Below are positions 7,736 to 16,882 of a stretch of 64,000 nt of DNA, piece after piece. A program made the translations under genes and the position numbers. The DNA comes from Candidatus Uhrbacteria bacterium (lineage in GTDB: Bacteria > Patescibacteriota > Patescibacteriia > 2-12-FULL-60-25): assembly GCA_003576745.1 (NCBI GenBank), contig QEVR01000002.1, positions 62,001 through 126,000 on the forward strand. The letters run 5' to 3'. Numbering within the stretch: position 1 is the stretch's first letter; every line of letters begins with the position of its first letter. The notes beneath the pieces are model-generated. The model made no database searches and was not told the DNA's origin. It worked only from the letters and a program-made list of their open reading frames with translations.

Positions 7736-10434
7736 GCCAGAAACATATCGACAAACTGATCGTCAACGACGCATACACCGAGCCCACGCATCACTGGGCG
7801 TATTTGCGCGAAAAACAGGAATTTGAATTGCGCGAAGGACGCCGCAAAGCCGGATACTGGAAACTCTCCGGTGTCGGCCGCAAAGGAACAGACGATCTCG
7901 GCGAATTCGTGGAATTGGCTTTGGTCAATCAGGTCCGGCCTCGTGTTGCGGAATGGAAAGCAAAAGGTTATCCGAATGTAACCGGTACGACGAGAAAACT
8001 TTTGGAATTCTGGAACGATACGACCCAGCGTCAGTATCCGTTTTTCTGGTGCCAACTTGAAGCAATCGAGACGGCGATCTGGCTTACCGAGGCCTCCCCG
8101 AGCGAGAAAACCGGTATCACCATTCCGGTTGAGGATGAAGGATGGCAGCGGCAATGTCTCAAAATGGCAACCGGGACCGGCAAAACGGTAGTCATGTCCA
8201 TGCTTATCGCCTGGCAGGCTTTGAATAAGATCGCAAACAACGGCGACGCACGATTTTCAAAAAATATTCTTATTATCGCTCCCGGACTTACCGTGCGTGA
8301 CCGTTTGCGTGTTTTGAAACCGGAACGGGAGGATAACTTTTACCAGAAATTCAATATCGTGCCATCCTCGATGTGGCAGGAACTCTTGGACGCAAAAATT
8401 GTCATCGAGAACTGGCATACCCTCGCGCCGATCAATGAAAACTACGGACCCAAGGTTGTGAAGAAGGGACCGGAAAGCGACGAAGCATTTACGCGCCGGG
8501 TTGTGCCTGATTTCGGCGGTGCGCAGAATATTTTGGTCATCAACGACGAAGCGCATCACTGTCACCGTCCTTCTTTCGACGAGGAGAAAGAGGAACAGGA
8601 AAAAGCGACCATCTGGATCAGCGGCATTGACCGTATTCACCGGGCCCGGGGGCTCTTGCGCGCATACGACCTCACAGCTACTCCCTTCCGGCCGACCGGC
8701 AGGAATAATCAGGGTGAGCAGCTCTTTACCTGGATCGTGAGCGATTTCGGGCTGAACGATGCCATTGAAAGCGGACTGGTTAAAACTCCGAAAGTTGCCG
8801 TGCGCGACGATGCGTCTATCGGTGCTGATTTCAAATCAAAACTTTTCCATATTTATCCTGAAGTCAAAGATGATGTAAACCGCAATGTCGATCCGCAGGA
8901 AGGATTACCGGATTTGCTCACGCAGGCAATCGATATTCTCGGCGCGGACTGGCTTAAGGAAAAAGAGGACTGGCAAAAATTGCGTCCGACCATCAAAACG
9001 CCGCCGGTCATGATCATGATCTGCAATAAGACCAATACGGCAGCGCGGATCGAATACGCCATAAAAAACGGTCATGTAATTACCCGCGAACTTTCCGATA
9101 AGGAAGGACTGCTTCGCATTGACCAAGATGCGCTGGATAAGGTTGAAGCGGATGAGGCCGGAGAAATGACAAAGAATAAGCGCGAGCTTGCCGAATCCAT
9201 CCGCGAGAAAGTGAATACCGTCGGCAAAGAAGGCAAACCCGGTGAAAAAGTGCAGTGTGTCATCGGTGTAAACATGCTCTCGGAAGGTTGGGACGCGCAG
9301 ACTGTTACCCATATTCTCGGTATACGCGCATTTACCAGCCAGCTTTTGTGTGAGCAGGTTGTCGGCCGCGGATTGCGCCGGATTTCCTACGACAACCTTT
9401 CCGAGCCGGAGTACGTGACCGTATTCGGCGTGCCGTTTACCTATCTGCCGGTCGAAGAAAAACCCGGACCTCCGCGACCGCCGGTTGCCAAGACCAAAAT
9501 AGAACCCATTACCGATCGGAAGGCTCTCGAAATCCGCTGGCCGCACGTTTTGCGCGTGGATTACAAGCTCAATTATTTCCTTGAGCTTGATTGGGACAAA
9601 CTGACGCCGCTTGAGCTTTCTCCGGAAGAAACCCGAACGGTCGTTGAAGTCGCGCCGGTTATCGACAATAAACCCGATCTAACCAAACTTACCGAACTTG
9701 ATCTGAAGAAACTCGGCGATGAGAAAAGATTCCAAACTGTTAAATTGCAGGCGGCCGTCCGTTTGCGCGAACGGTTCGCCAAAAACTGGGACGGTGATCC
9801 GGCCAGCCATATCAGCCAGCTTCTGCGGATGATCGACGAATTTACAGAATCAAAGAAGCTCGTCATAAAAGTTCCGAAATTTGAACATACGGAACTGCTT
9901 CGGCGTATTGTGGTTGCGCTCAACATTCAGCGAATTGTTGAACATCTTTCGGCTTTTATAAAAAGCTCGAGCACGGAAGATCCGGTTGCCATATTTGATT
10001 CCGTGCGTCCGGTACGCAGCACCGCCACAGCTCCGGTCTGGTACACGAGCAAGCCGACGCAGCCGGTTCTAAAAAGCCAGATCAGCCACATCGTGATTGA
10101 CAGCAAATGGGAAGGCAGTACGGCATTCGAGTTGGAACGCGACCGCATCCCCGGCCTTGTGTCCTGGGTGAAAAATGATCATCTCGGTTTTGAGATTTAT
10201 TACCTCTGGAAAGGCAAAGTCCATACGTACTACCCGGATTTCATCATGAAATTCGAGGGCGACAGATATGTGATGATGGAAGTCAAAGGACAGAAGACCG
10301 AGCAGGATGAAGCCAAATGGGCGGCCGCCGAGGAATGGATTCGCGCCGTCAACCTTACCGGCAATTTCGGCACATGGAAATTTGCCGCAATCGAAAAGCC
10401 GAAGGATTTGTTTGAGGCCGTTAAAGATATCTGA
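7732..10434 (+). CDS. Type III-like restriction endonuclease (Res), BPTD_3080-type
   Basis: This 900-residue protein is a superfamily 2 helicase-nuclease. Walker A (MATGTGKTVVMS) lies near residue 145, the DEAH box (INDEAHHCH) near 270, and motifs V/VI (SEGWDAQTV, EQVVGRGLRR) near 510-545. A PD-(D/E)xK nuclease follows at the C-terminus: YYPDFIMKF near residue 834 and MMEVKGQK near 847, with K850 as the motif lysine. The enzyme would translocate on DNA using ATP and cleave unmodified targets. It is translationally coupled to Mod and followed 2 bp later by vsr. Confidence 0.9.
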   Translation: MSQKHIDKLIVNDAYTEPTHHWAYLREKQEFELREGRRKAGYWKLSGVGRKGTDDLGEFVELALVNQVRPRVAEWKAKGYPNVTGTTRKLLEFWNDTTQRQYPFFWCQLEAIETAIWLTEASPSEKTGITIPVEDEGWQRQCLKMATGTGKTVVMSMLIAWQALNKIANNGDARFSKNILIIAPGLTVRDRLRVLKPEREDNFYQKFNIVPSSMWQELLDAKIVIENWHTLAPINENYGPKVVKKGPESDEAFTRRVVPDFGGAQNILVINDEAHHCHRPSFDEEKEEQEKATIWISGIDRIHRARGLLRAYDLTATPFRPTGRNNQGEQLFTWIVSDFGLNDAIESGLVKTPKVAVRDDASIGADFKSKLFHIYPEVKDDVNRNVDPQEGLPDLLTQAIDILGADWLKEKEDWQKLRPTIKTPPVMIMICNKTNTAARIEYAIKNGHVITRELSDKEGLLRIDQDALDKVEADEAGEMTKNKRELAESIREKVNTVGKEGKPGEKVQCVIGVNMLSEGWDAQTVTHILGIRAFTSQLLCEQVVGRGLRRISYDNLSEPEYVTVFGVPFTYLPVEEKPGPPRPPVAKTKIEPITDRKALEIRWPHVLRVDYKLNYFLELDWDKLTPLELSPEETRTVVEVAPVIDNKPDLTKLTELDLKKLGDEKRFQTVKLQAAVRLRERFAKNWDGDPASHISQLLRMIDEFTESKKLVIKVPKFEHTELLRRIVVALNIQRIVEHLSAFIKSSSTEDPVAIFDSVRPVRSTATAPVWYTSKPTQPVLKSQISHIVIDSKWEGSTAFELERDRIPGLVSWVKNDHLGFEIYYLWKGKVHTYYPDFIMKFEGDRYVMMEVKGQKTEQDEAKWAAAEEWIRAVNLTGNFGTWKFAAIEKPKDLFEAVKDI

Positions 10435-10436
10435 TT

Positions 10437-10853
10437 ATGGACAGACTTACGCAAAAACAACGCAGTGAAAACATGTCCCGCATCAAAGGAAAGAATACGG
10501 GCCTGGAAAAGACGTTCAAAAAAATCGTCCGCAGTTCCGGAATAAAAGGTTTCAGGTCACATGCGAATGTCGCCGGGAAGCCGGACATATATTTCCCGAA
10601 AGCAAAAATTGCCGTTTTTATCGACGGTTGCTTTTGGCACGGCTGCCCGCGATGCGGTTCCTTGCCGGCTACAAACCGGAACTTCTGGAAAAAGAAGATT
10701 GAACGCAATATATCGAGGGACAAAACCGTACGCACCGAACTGCGCAAATCAGGAATCAAGGTCGTAAGATTTTGGGGTCATGAGATAAACCGTAACCCCG
10801 GCCGATGCTCGGAAAAATTATCCGCGGCATTTTCCGGTTTAAGCGGAATATAA
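10437..10853 (+). CDS. vsr: Very short patch repair endonuclease (Vsr)
   Basis: The 138-residue protein is complete and has Vsr hallmarks: RLTQKQRSENMSRIKGKNT at the N-terminus, KPDIYFPKAKIAVFIDGCFWHGCP in the core (catalytic Asp in FxDGCFWHGC), and IKVVRFWGHEI near the end. Vsr nicks next to T:G mismatches created by deamination of 5-methylcytosine, so it usually accompanies a C5 methyltransferase. Here the Dcm-type gene lies 4.2 kb downstream in the same operon, separated by two signalling-type genes. Confidence 0.93.
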   Translation: MDRLTQKQRSENMSRIKGKNTGLEKTFKKIVRSSGIKGFRSHANVAGKPDIYFPKAKIAVFIDGCFWHGCPRCGSLPATNRNFWKKKIERNISRDKTVRTELRKSGIKVVRFWGHEINRNPGRCSEKLSAAFSGLSGI

Positions 10854-10857
10854 ATTT

Positions 10858-13575
10858 ATGCAAAGAAACTGCCTGGTGCTTACACAATCAAGGGAAAACA
10901 GCGAATACAACGACTTTGTCGGGCGCTTTTATCATTTCCCGGGTAAGTACATCAGCCAGTTCAAAAATACACCGGTTGAGTTTGTCTATTATGAACCGGC
11001 AAAGAGCGGCGAGGGCGTCTATTTCGGCTACGGTAAAATTCTGGCACAGCCGACAAAGGACAAGAAAGACGCCGATCATTATTTCGTGGAGATTACCGAC
11101 TATAAACCGTTTGTCGAGCCGGTACCGTTTAAGGACGATAAGGGAAAAATCCGTGAGTCGGCATCGCCTCACTACAACGCCCAGAATGCAGTGCGTAAAA
11201 TTCCGCCCTTGCTGCTGGACGAAATATGTCTGGACGGAAAAATCAGATTGAACTTCAGAGCGGATGCGCATCTTATCAAAGTCCTCGGAGAGCAGCTTAT
11301 CGCTTCGGAAAAAGTCGGTATCCTGGAGCTCATCAAAAACGCATATGACGCTGGTGCATCGTATTGCCGTGTACGTATTGAAAATATTCCCTCATTAAAA
11401 GCGGTCGACAAATCCGAATATCTTTTCCCGGACCTGCCTGGCCCGGTAATTGTGATCGAGGATGACGGTTCCGGTATGACACGCGATGTAATCGAGAACG
11501 GCTGGTTGCGTCCGGCTTCAACGATAAAGACCGCGGTTAAAGAAAGCATAAGGCAAGAGCGGCAAAAAGCAGCCGCAGAGGGCAAGCTCGGATCGTATGA
11601 CAAACTGGTTTCGGAAATAAAAAAGGAACGCGGCGGCCGGATCCCCTTGGGAGAAAAGGGTGTCGGAAGATTTGCGTCACACCGGCTCGGACGCCGATTA
11701 TTGCTTAAAACAAAAGTGAGTGAGCTCGATTACGAATATCTGCTTGAAGTTGATTGGGATAAGTTTGAAGCCGGAGAAGACGGTGCAAAAGATTTGGAAA
11801 CCGTCGGAGTAAGTCTGACACGTCAAAGTCCGTCGCGTGATTACGGCAAGAAGGGATCAGGAACACAATTGGTTATTTACGGCAGCAGAGACGGATTCAC
11901 ATGGGATGCGGAGACCGTGGAAGAGCTGCACCGTTCCATCAAAAGTCTGAATTCTCCGAATCCGTCACCGAAAAATACAAAGGCCGGACAGGGTTTTAAT
12001 GCATACCTGGAATGCCCCCAGATAGGTATGTTGCCAAGCGATAATCCGACGGACGCATTTCCGGCGACATTTTCGTTTGACGGCCTGGTGGATGAAAACG
12101 GTATCATGGAATACTCTCTGAAATTTCAGCCGCCCAAAACCGTTCCGATGTCTGCGGAGGAAACTGAAGAAAAGAACTATGACCTGCGTAAAGCGAAACT
12201 CGATTACTGGGCGAAGCAGGACGGAGACGGATTGCGTAAACCGGAATGCGGACCTTTCTATATGCACGTTGAAGTCTGGTACCGCAAGGACCCGTGGATC
12301 AGCAGTACAGGACCCGAAGGAAAGGATTTCATAGATTACCTGACTAAATTCGGCGGTATTTCCATATTCCGCGACGGCATCAATATTTTCCCCGCAGAAT
12401 GGGGTGCGGAAACTGATTGGCTGGATTTAAGCAAACGGCATATCAAACAAGGCTTCAGAATATCTTATTACAACATTCTGGGGAATCTGGAAGTCGATCA
12501 GGCAAAAAACATCGATCTTATCGATAAAACAAACCGTGAAGGCCTGATAGAAAACAGGGCATTTAAAGATTTGACGCAGCTTGTACACGCCGTCGTTGCC
12601 ACGGTCATAGAGACAAAATTCATAGGCAAACGCGACGAATATAACGATCTGACGGAAGACATTGTCCGTGATCCGAAAGCCCTGAAGGATTACGCAAAAC
12701 AGGGAGCTGCTTTGGTGGGACAGATCAAAGAAAAATATCCGGTCGATGAAGACCCGTATAAAATACTTGATCCGATCGGCAAAAAAAGCGAGCGCGGAGA
12801 AAAATTGGTCAACCTGTCCAACTCGCTGAAAAATCTGCAAAAGAGCATTGACCTGATTCAGGAGGCACAGGATTTGCTGACCGAGCAGGCGGGATACGGC
12901 ATGGCGGTCGCGGTGTCGGTGCATGAAATCGCCAAAATCGCCGCAAACTTTTATGCAGGCGTGTCGCATATGTTGAAGTCCGAGAAGCCAGATTTGGAAA
13001 AGCTGAAAAATCTCAAAGAGGCTTCCGCTTCCCTGCAGTCCGAGCTGAAACGGCTTAGCCCGCTCCGTGCAATAAAAAACGAAGCGCAGGCCGAATTTGA
13101 AATAACCAAACCGATCGGATACGTAGTCGATGTATTCCGTTCACGGCTTGAAAAAATCGGCATAGACGTTGAGGTAAACGCCAAGGAGAGTTTCCCTGTA
13201 TACGGACGTTACGGCGCTCTTATTCAGATATTCTCCAACCTGTTCGACAACAGCTCTTACTGGCTGGGAATGGCGGCACGCAAAAACCGCAAAATAAAGA
13301 TCCGCATCGATCCCAAACATCGGACGGTAACCGTAGCCGATTCGGGACCCGGAATCGACGAAGTTATAATGCCGTATCTGTTCCAGCCGGGTTACTCCTT
13401 GAGAGTGCCGCCGAGCGGTCTCGGCCTTTATATATGCAAGCACTACATGCAAAGCATGAAAGGAGACATCTATCTCACCACGGACCGGGAACGGATATCG
13501 GCCATGACCGGCGCGCAATTTACCCTTGATTTCGGCAAGGTTGCATCCGAACGTCCGATCAGCGAAAAGAAATAA
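10858..13575 (+). CDS. Sensor protein: EVE-like domain, Hsp90/MutL-type GHKL ATPase and histidine-kinase-like module
   Basis: A 905-residue protein with two separate GHKL ATP-binding sites. Residues ~1-90 (SEYNDFVGRFYHFPGKYI, VYYEPAK, YFGYGKI) resemble the EVE/PUA-like domain found in front of some HNH restriction enzymes. Residues ~135-340 are a MutL/Hsp90-type ATPase: N-box ELIKNAYDA (N161), DDGSGM (202-207), GEKGVGRF (265-272). Residues ~650-905 look like a histidine kinase core: H-box SVHEIAK (H689), N-box FSNLFDNSS (N794/N798), DSGPGI (828-833), F-box LFQPGYS, and SGLGLYICK. No membrane segment is apparent, so it is probably cytosolic. The next gene encodes a receiver-like protein, which suggests phosphotransfer. 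The role in defence is inferred from its place between vsr and dcm. Confidence 0.85.
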   Translation: MQRNCLVLTQSRENSEYNDFVGRFYHFPGKYISQFKNTPVEFVYYEPAKSGEGVYFGYGKILAQPTKDKKDADHYFVEITDYKPFVEPVPFKDDKGKIRESASPHYNAQNAVRKIPPLLLDEICLDGKIRLNFRADAHLIKVLGEQLIASEKVGILELIKNAYDAGASYCRVRIENIPSLKAVDKSEYLFPDLPGPVIVIEDDGSGMTRDVIENGWLRPASTIKTAVKESIRQERQKAAAEGKLGSYDKLVSEIKKERGGRIPLGEKGVGRFASHRLGRRLLLKTKVSELDYEYLLEVDWDKFEAGEDGAKDLETVGVSLTRQSPSRDYGKKGSGTQLVIYGSRDGFTWDAETVEELHRSIKSLNSPNPSPKNTKAGQGFNAYLECPQIGMLPSDNPTDAFPATFSFDGLVDENGIMEYSLKFQPPKTVPMSAEETEEKNYDLRKAKLDYWAKQDGDGLRKPECGPFYMHVEVWYRKDPWISSTGPEGKDFIDYLTKFGGISIFRDGINIFPAEWGAETDWLDLSKRHIKQGFRISYYNILGNLEVDQAKNIDLIDKTNREGLIENRAFKDLTQLVHAVVATVIETKFIGKRDEYNDLTEDIVRDPKALKDYAKQGAALVGQIKEKYPVDEDPYKILDPIGKKSERGEKLVNLSNSLKNLQKSIDLIQEAQDLLTEQAGYGMAVAVSVHEIAKIAANFYAGVSHMLKSEKPDLEKLKNLKEASASLQSELKRLSPLRAIKNEAQAEFEITKPIGYVVDVFRSRLEKIGIDVEVNAKESFPVYGRYGALIQIFSNLFDNSSYWLGMAARKNRKIKIRIDPKHRTVTVADSGPGIDEVIMPYLFQPGYSLRVPPSGLGLYICKHYMQSMKGDIYLTTDRERISAMTGAQFTLDFGKVASERPISEKK

Positions 13576-13580
13576 AACAT

Positions 13581-15029
13581 ATGCGTTACTCCGTCTGCAT
13601 TATTGATAACGATATTCCGGCCGCCGGGACACAGGCTCAGGCATCGGGGATAAAAGATTCCGAACTTTTGAATGCGTCAAACCTGCAGCTTCTCTTGAAT
13701 CAGGAAACGTGGACGGATGAAGTGATCAAAAACCTTACACAGACCCTGTTGGATCAGAAAGATACGGATGGCATAAGTCCGAAGTGGGAAGTTTTCGCTT
13801 TTACCAATCCGTCATTTTACATAAACACAATAGATAACGGATTTTTCCGTTCCGATCTGGTGGTGTTCGATTGGGAGTATCCCGGTGCGCAGGCCGGTTC
13901 CGGTACCGACTCGGAAAGCATACTCAAGGAAATTCTCGACAGAACATTTTGTCTCGTTTTTATATTTTCAAAAGCCGACAAAAAAGCCGAGATCGAAGCC
14001 ATCCTCGCCAAGCCGGAATTCCAGCAGTACAAGGAACGTCTTGAGTACCTAGACAAAACGGTAGGCGGAGTCGATCAGACAAATACACTTCTTCAAAAGG
14101 CCGAACAGATGTATGCGAATAATTTTTCGTTCAAATTCGCAAGTACTCTACGGAAAAAGGCCGTACAAAGCGCCGACAAGATTCTGTCGGACATGGGTAA
14201 GGCGTCATTGAACGATGTCAAAAACCACATCGTCGTAGGAGACGGCGGTAAAAAGGATTTTGTCGATTTTCTCACTGAGCGGTTCAGAACCTCTCTCGCC
14301 GGAAAGGAAATTTATGATCTGGTCGATGAAATTCCGGAACCTGCAGCAGGCACGCCCGCGCCGGATGAATCGTTGGCGGCAAAAGTCTGGTCGTATCGTC
14401 TTTATTTTCACCAACAGACAGGTGATGAAATGGTCAGACGCGGCGACATCGTCAAAATAAACGGCAATTATGCCCTGGTATTGTCAGCTGACTGCGATTT
14501 GGGCTACTTCTGGAAGAAAAATCTTGGTATAATAAATACGGTGGCGTTGCATGAAATCGACCAGACCAACTCCACACTTAAGGATTGGCTTACGCTGTGC
14601 GTAAAGCCCAATAAAATTCCCGGCAAGATTTCGAGTCTGTTGGGAAGAATCGGCGAGCTGTCCGAAGGTCCCTTTGTGCTCCCGTTCGTTCCGTTAAACG
14701 GCGGTACAAAAAATTTTATTGCCGTCCCGAAAGATCTGGTATCGACCAGAATAACGTTGCCGTCGGGATGGAGCAGCTTCACGGACAGACAGAAAAAAGA
14801 AGATCCGATGAAATATTCTTATTGGTCCGGAGCCGAAAGACTTTGCACCATATCGGAACCTTTTCTTACTCCCGTCATCCAGCACGTTTTGAATACTATG
14901 GGAGGCAACGGTGTTCCGGACTATCCGGAACACATGAAAGATATTTTGAAAAAAGTTCTTGACGATTTTACTGCCGCAGGAGCTGTCGCTTCCAAGCCGG
15001 CAACATCGTCAACCCCGACAGCAGTATGA
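13581..15029 (+). CDS. Receiver-like partner protein with unknown C-terminal effector domain
   Basis: The 482-residue protein begins YSVCIIDNDIP, where D9 and D11 fit the acidic pocket of a response-regulator receiver. SDLVVFDWEYPG places a candidate phosphoacceptor at D97, S130 (FIFSKAD) fits the conserved Ser/Thr, and K149 fits the conserved lysine. The spacing between D11 and D97 is longer than usual (about 86 instead of 45 residues), so this is an atypical receiver. The remaining ~300 residues match nothing I know; they contain SYRLYFHQQTGDEMVRRGDIV and LVLSADCDLGYFWKK, and end in a Ser/Thr/Pro-rich tail. The start is 5 bp after the kinase-like gene and the end overlaps dcm by 4 bp. Confidence 0.65.
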   Translation: MRYSVCIIDNDIPAAGTQAQASGIKDSELLNASNLQLLLNQETWTDEVIKNLTQTLLDQKDTDGISPKWEVFAFTNPSFYINTIDNGFFRSDLVVFDWEYPGAQAGSGTDSESILKEILDRTFCLVFIFSKADKKAEIEAILAKPEFQQYKERLEYLDKTVGGVDQTNTLLQKAEQMYANNFSFKFASTLRKKAVQSADKILSDMGKASLNDVKNHIVVGDGGKKDFVDFLTERFRTSLAGKEIYDLVDEIPEPAAGTPAPDESLAAKVWSYRLYFHQQTGDEMVRRGDIVKINGNYALVLSADCDLGYFWKKNLGIINTVALHEIDQTNSTLKDWLTLCVKPNKIPGKISSLLGRIGELSEGPFVLPFVPLNGGTKNFIAVPKDLVSTRITLPSGWSSFTDRQKKEDPMKYSYWSGAERLCTISEPFLTPVIQHVLNTMGGNGVPDYPEHMKDILKKVLDDFTAAGAVASKPATSSTPTAV

Positions 15030-16051
15030 AAAAATATTTTGCAATAGATTTATTTTCCGGTTGCGGCGGCCTGTCCCAAGGACTGAGGACTGCCGGGTTT
15101 GAAGTGGCGGCCGCTTTTGACAACGACAAGGATTCCGTTGCGACTTATAAACTCAATCATCCCGATACAAAAGTATTTGAAGGCGATATCCGCGATGTGA
15201 ACACGGCCGACGTGAAAAAAATCCTGAACGGAAGCCCGCTTCATCTTTTGGCAGGTTGCCCGCCGTGCCAGGGGTTTTCATCCATGCGCCGGCTCAACAA
15301 GAAACGCAGCAAGCGTGACAATCGGAATAATCTGGTTTTGGAATATCTGCGTTTTGTAAAGGAACTGAAGCCGCTTACGATCATGATGGAAAATGTTCCC
15401 GGTCTGGTTAATTACACGCAATTTAAATACGTAGTCCGGGAATTGGATAAGCTGGGGTATAACCCGAAATTTAAGCCGGTAAGCATCCAGCAATACGGTG
15501 TGCCGCAGCGACGCAAGCGGCTGGTGGTTGTCGGATCATTGCTCGGGGATATCGATATCGCGCCTGCGACCGGAGAAAAAGTCACCGTGCGGGACATGAT
15601 AGGCCATTTAGAGTCCGTAGCAAAAACAAAAGATCCTGTTCACAAAATAGTCGCGTCTCATACTCAGGCGGTCATGGAGCGCATAAAGGCCACACCTAAG
15701 AACGGAGGCAGCCGCAACGATTTGCCCAAAAAATTCGAACTCGAATGTCATAAAGGAAAAGATGTCGGATTCAATGACGTGTATGGCAGGCTGCGCTGGG
15801 ATGATTACTCCACAACAATCACCGGCGGTTGCCTGAATCCGTCAAAGGGTCGTTTTCTGCACCCGAAAGAAAATCGCGCCATCACGGCCCGGGAAGCGGC
15901 ACTGCTGCAGACATTTCCGCCAGAGTATAAGTTTCCGGAAGATGCCAGCAAAACATCGATTGCTCTTCAGATCGGCAATGCTTTGCCGCCGAAGTTCAGC
16001 TACGTTCAATCGGCAAATATCATGAATCACCTGCAGGCTGCGGGGATATAA
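15026..16051 (+). CDS. dcm: DNA cytosine-5 methyltransferase (Dcm family)
   Basis: This 341-residue protein has all main C5 methyltransferase motifs: DLFSGCGGLSQGL (motif I, residues ~5-17), AGCPPCQGFS (motif IV, catalytic Cys of PCQ near residue 80), MMENVPGLV (VI), QYGVPQRRKRLVVVG (VIII), and QIGNALPPKF (X). Between VIII and X lies a target-recognition region of ~130 residues. It methylates cytosine C5 in a sequence I cannot predict. Its deamination products would be substrates for Vsr in the same operon. It overlaps the receiver-like gene by 4 bp. Confidence 0.95.
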   Translation: MKKYFAIDLFSGCGGLSQGLRTAGFEVAAAFDNDKDSVATYKLNHPDTKVFEGDIRDVNTADVKKILNGSPLHLLAGCPPCQGFSSMRRLNKKRSKRDNRNNLVLEYLRFVKELKPLTIMMENVPGLVNYTQFKYVVRELDKLGYNPKFKPVSIQQYGVPQRRKRLVVVGSLLGDIDIAPATGEKVTVRDMIGHLESVAKTKDPVHKIVASHTQAVMERIKATPKNGGSRNDLPKKFELECHKGKDVGFNDVYGRLRWDDYSTTITGGCLNPSKGRFLHPKENRAITAREAALLQTFPPEYKFPEDASKTSIALQIGNALPPKFSYVQSANIMNHLQAAGI

Positions 16052-16062
16052 TTTCCCCCCGT

Positions 16063-16371
16063 ATGCAGGCCGAATCAAAACAACAAATTCTGGAACGGCG
16101 GAAAGAGATCGAGCAGGAGCTTGTGGAAATGCTCAGGGAAACCGAAAGTGATTTTACTTTGGATCATGTCCGGGATGCTATTTTTAACGAGAAAGAGAGC
16201 GACGACATGATGAAGGTCGTGGCCATGTTCGATCGCGGTGGTGACGCTACTGAGATTGAAAATGTGCTCGAGCTGGTCAGTGATGCCTGGAATTACTTTC
16301 CGCACAAAGTCCTCGGCGGTATCTCTCCGGCTGAAAAATTATTAGAGCATCGTAACAAATCAGGGAATTGA
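16063..16371 (+). CDS. Small helical hypothetical protein
   Basis: A 102-residue, mostly helical and acidic protein, starting 11 bp after dcm. The C-terminal segment DAWNYFPHKVLGGISPAEKL resembles a short motif seen at the end of various small proteins and of some integrases (a W/N-x-F-PHK-LGG-SPAE pattern). I cannot name a function. The position makes it the ninth gene of the defence run. Confidence 0.6.
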   Translation: MQAESKQQILERRKEIEQELVEMLRETESDFTLDHVRDAIFNEKESDDMMKVVAMFDRGGDATEIENVLELVSDAWNYFPHKVLGGISPAEKLLEHRNKSGN

Positions 16372-16376
16372 AAAAT

Positions 16377-16841
16377 ATGACCGGATACAAACACACGCAA
16401 ATTGGTTACCTGATGCTGGTTATTACGCTGGCTGTACTGGTATTTTTTTCATGGCTGCAAATTACGGCACGAGCTGAACCTCCCTCAGTTGATTCTGGTG
16501 CGAATTTTGCCGTTACCGCCATAATGGCATCCATATTGTTTATACTGGCGTCGTTTGTGACACTTAATGTCACTATTGAGGAACGGTTTTTGAGAATCCG
16601 TTTTGGTTGGGGTATTTTCCGCAAAAAGTTTCCGATCACCGAGATCGCCACAGTCAGGAAGGTAAAAAATCATTGGTATTACGGTTGGGGCATCCGATTG
16701 TGGTTCTGGCCGAAGATGTGGATTTTTAATATCTCCGGCTTTGACGCGGTCGAGCTCACCATGAAAAACGGAAAAATCTATCGTATCGGTACCGACGAGC
16801 CGGACATTCTTGAGGAATCTCTGCTTAAGTTTGTGCATTGA
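16377..16841 (+). CDS. Membrane protein with bacterial PH-like domain
   Basis: I take the ATG at 16377 (MTGYKHTQIGYLML) over a TTG 9 bp upstream. Two hydrophobic segments (residues ~8-26 and ~44-64) are followed by a domain of about 85 residues with LNVTIEERFLRIRFGWGIFRKKFPITEI, a pattern of small bacterial PH-like membrane domains. It ends at a strong terminator and is the last gene of the run. Its role is unknown; a membrane partner for the defence operon is possible. Confidence 0.6.
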   Translation: MTGYKHTQIGYLMLVITLAVLVFFSWLQITARAEPPSVDSGANFAVTAIMASILFILASFVTLNVTIEERFLRIRFGWGIFRKKFPITEIATVRKVKNHWYYGWGIRLWFWPKMWIFNISGFDAVELTMKNGKIYRIGTDEPDILEESLLKFVH

Positions 16842-16846
16842 AGGCA

Positions 16847-16882
16847 AAAGTTAAAGCCGCTCGATTGGGCGGCTTTAACTTT
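16847..16882. terminator. Strong bidirectional hairpin terminator
   Basis: AAAGTTAAAGCCGC (16847-16860) and GCGGCTTTAACTTT (16869-16882) form a perfect 14 bp stem with an 8-nt loop. The stem's own T-rich 3' arm serves as the tail. It closes the defence operon and directly touches the left inverted repeat of the IS256 element. Confidence 0.75.
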
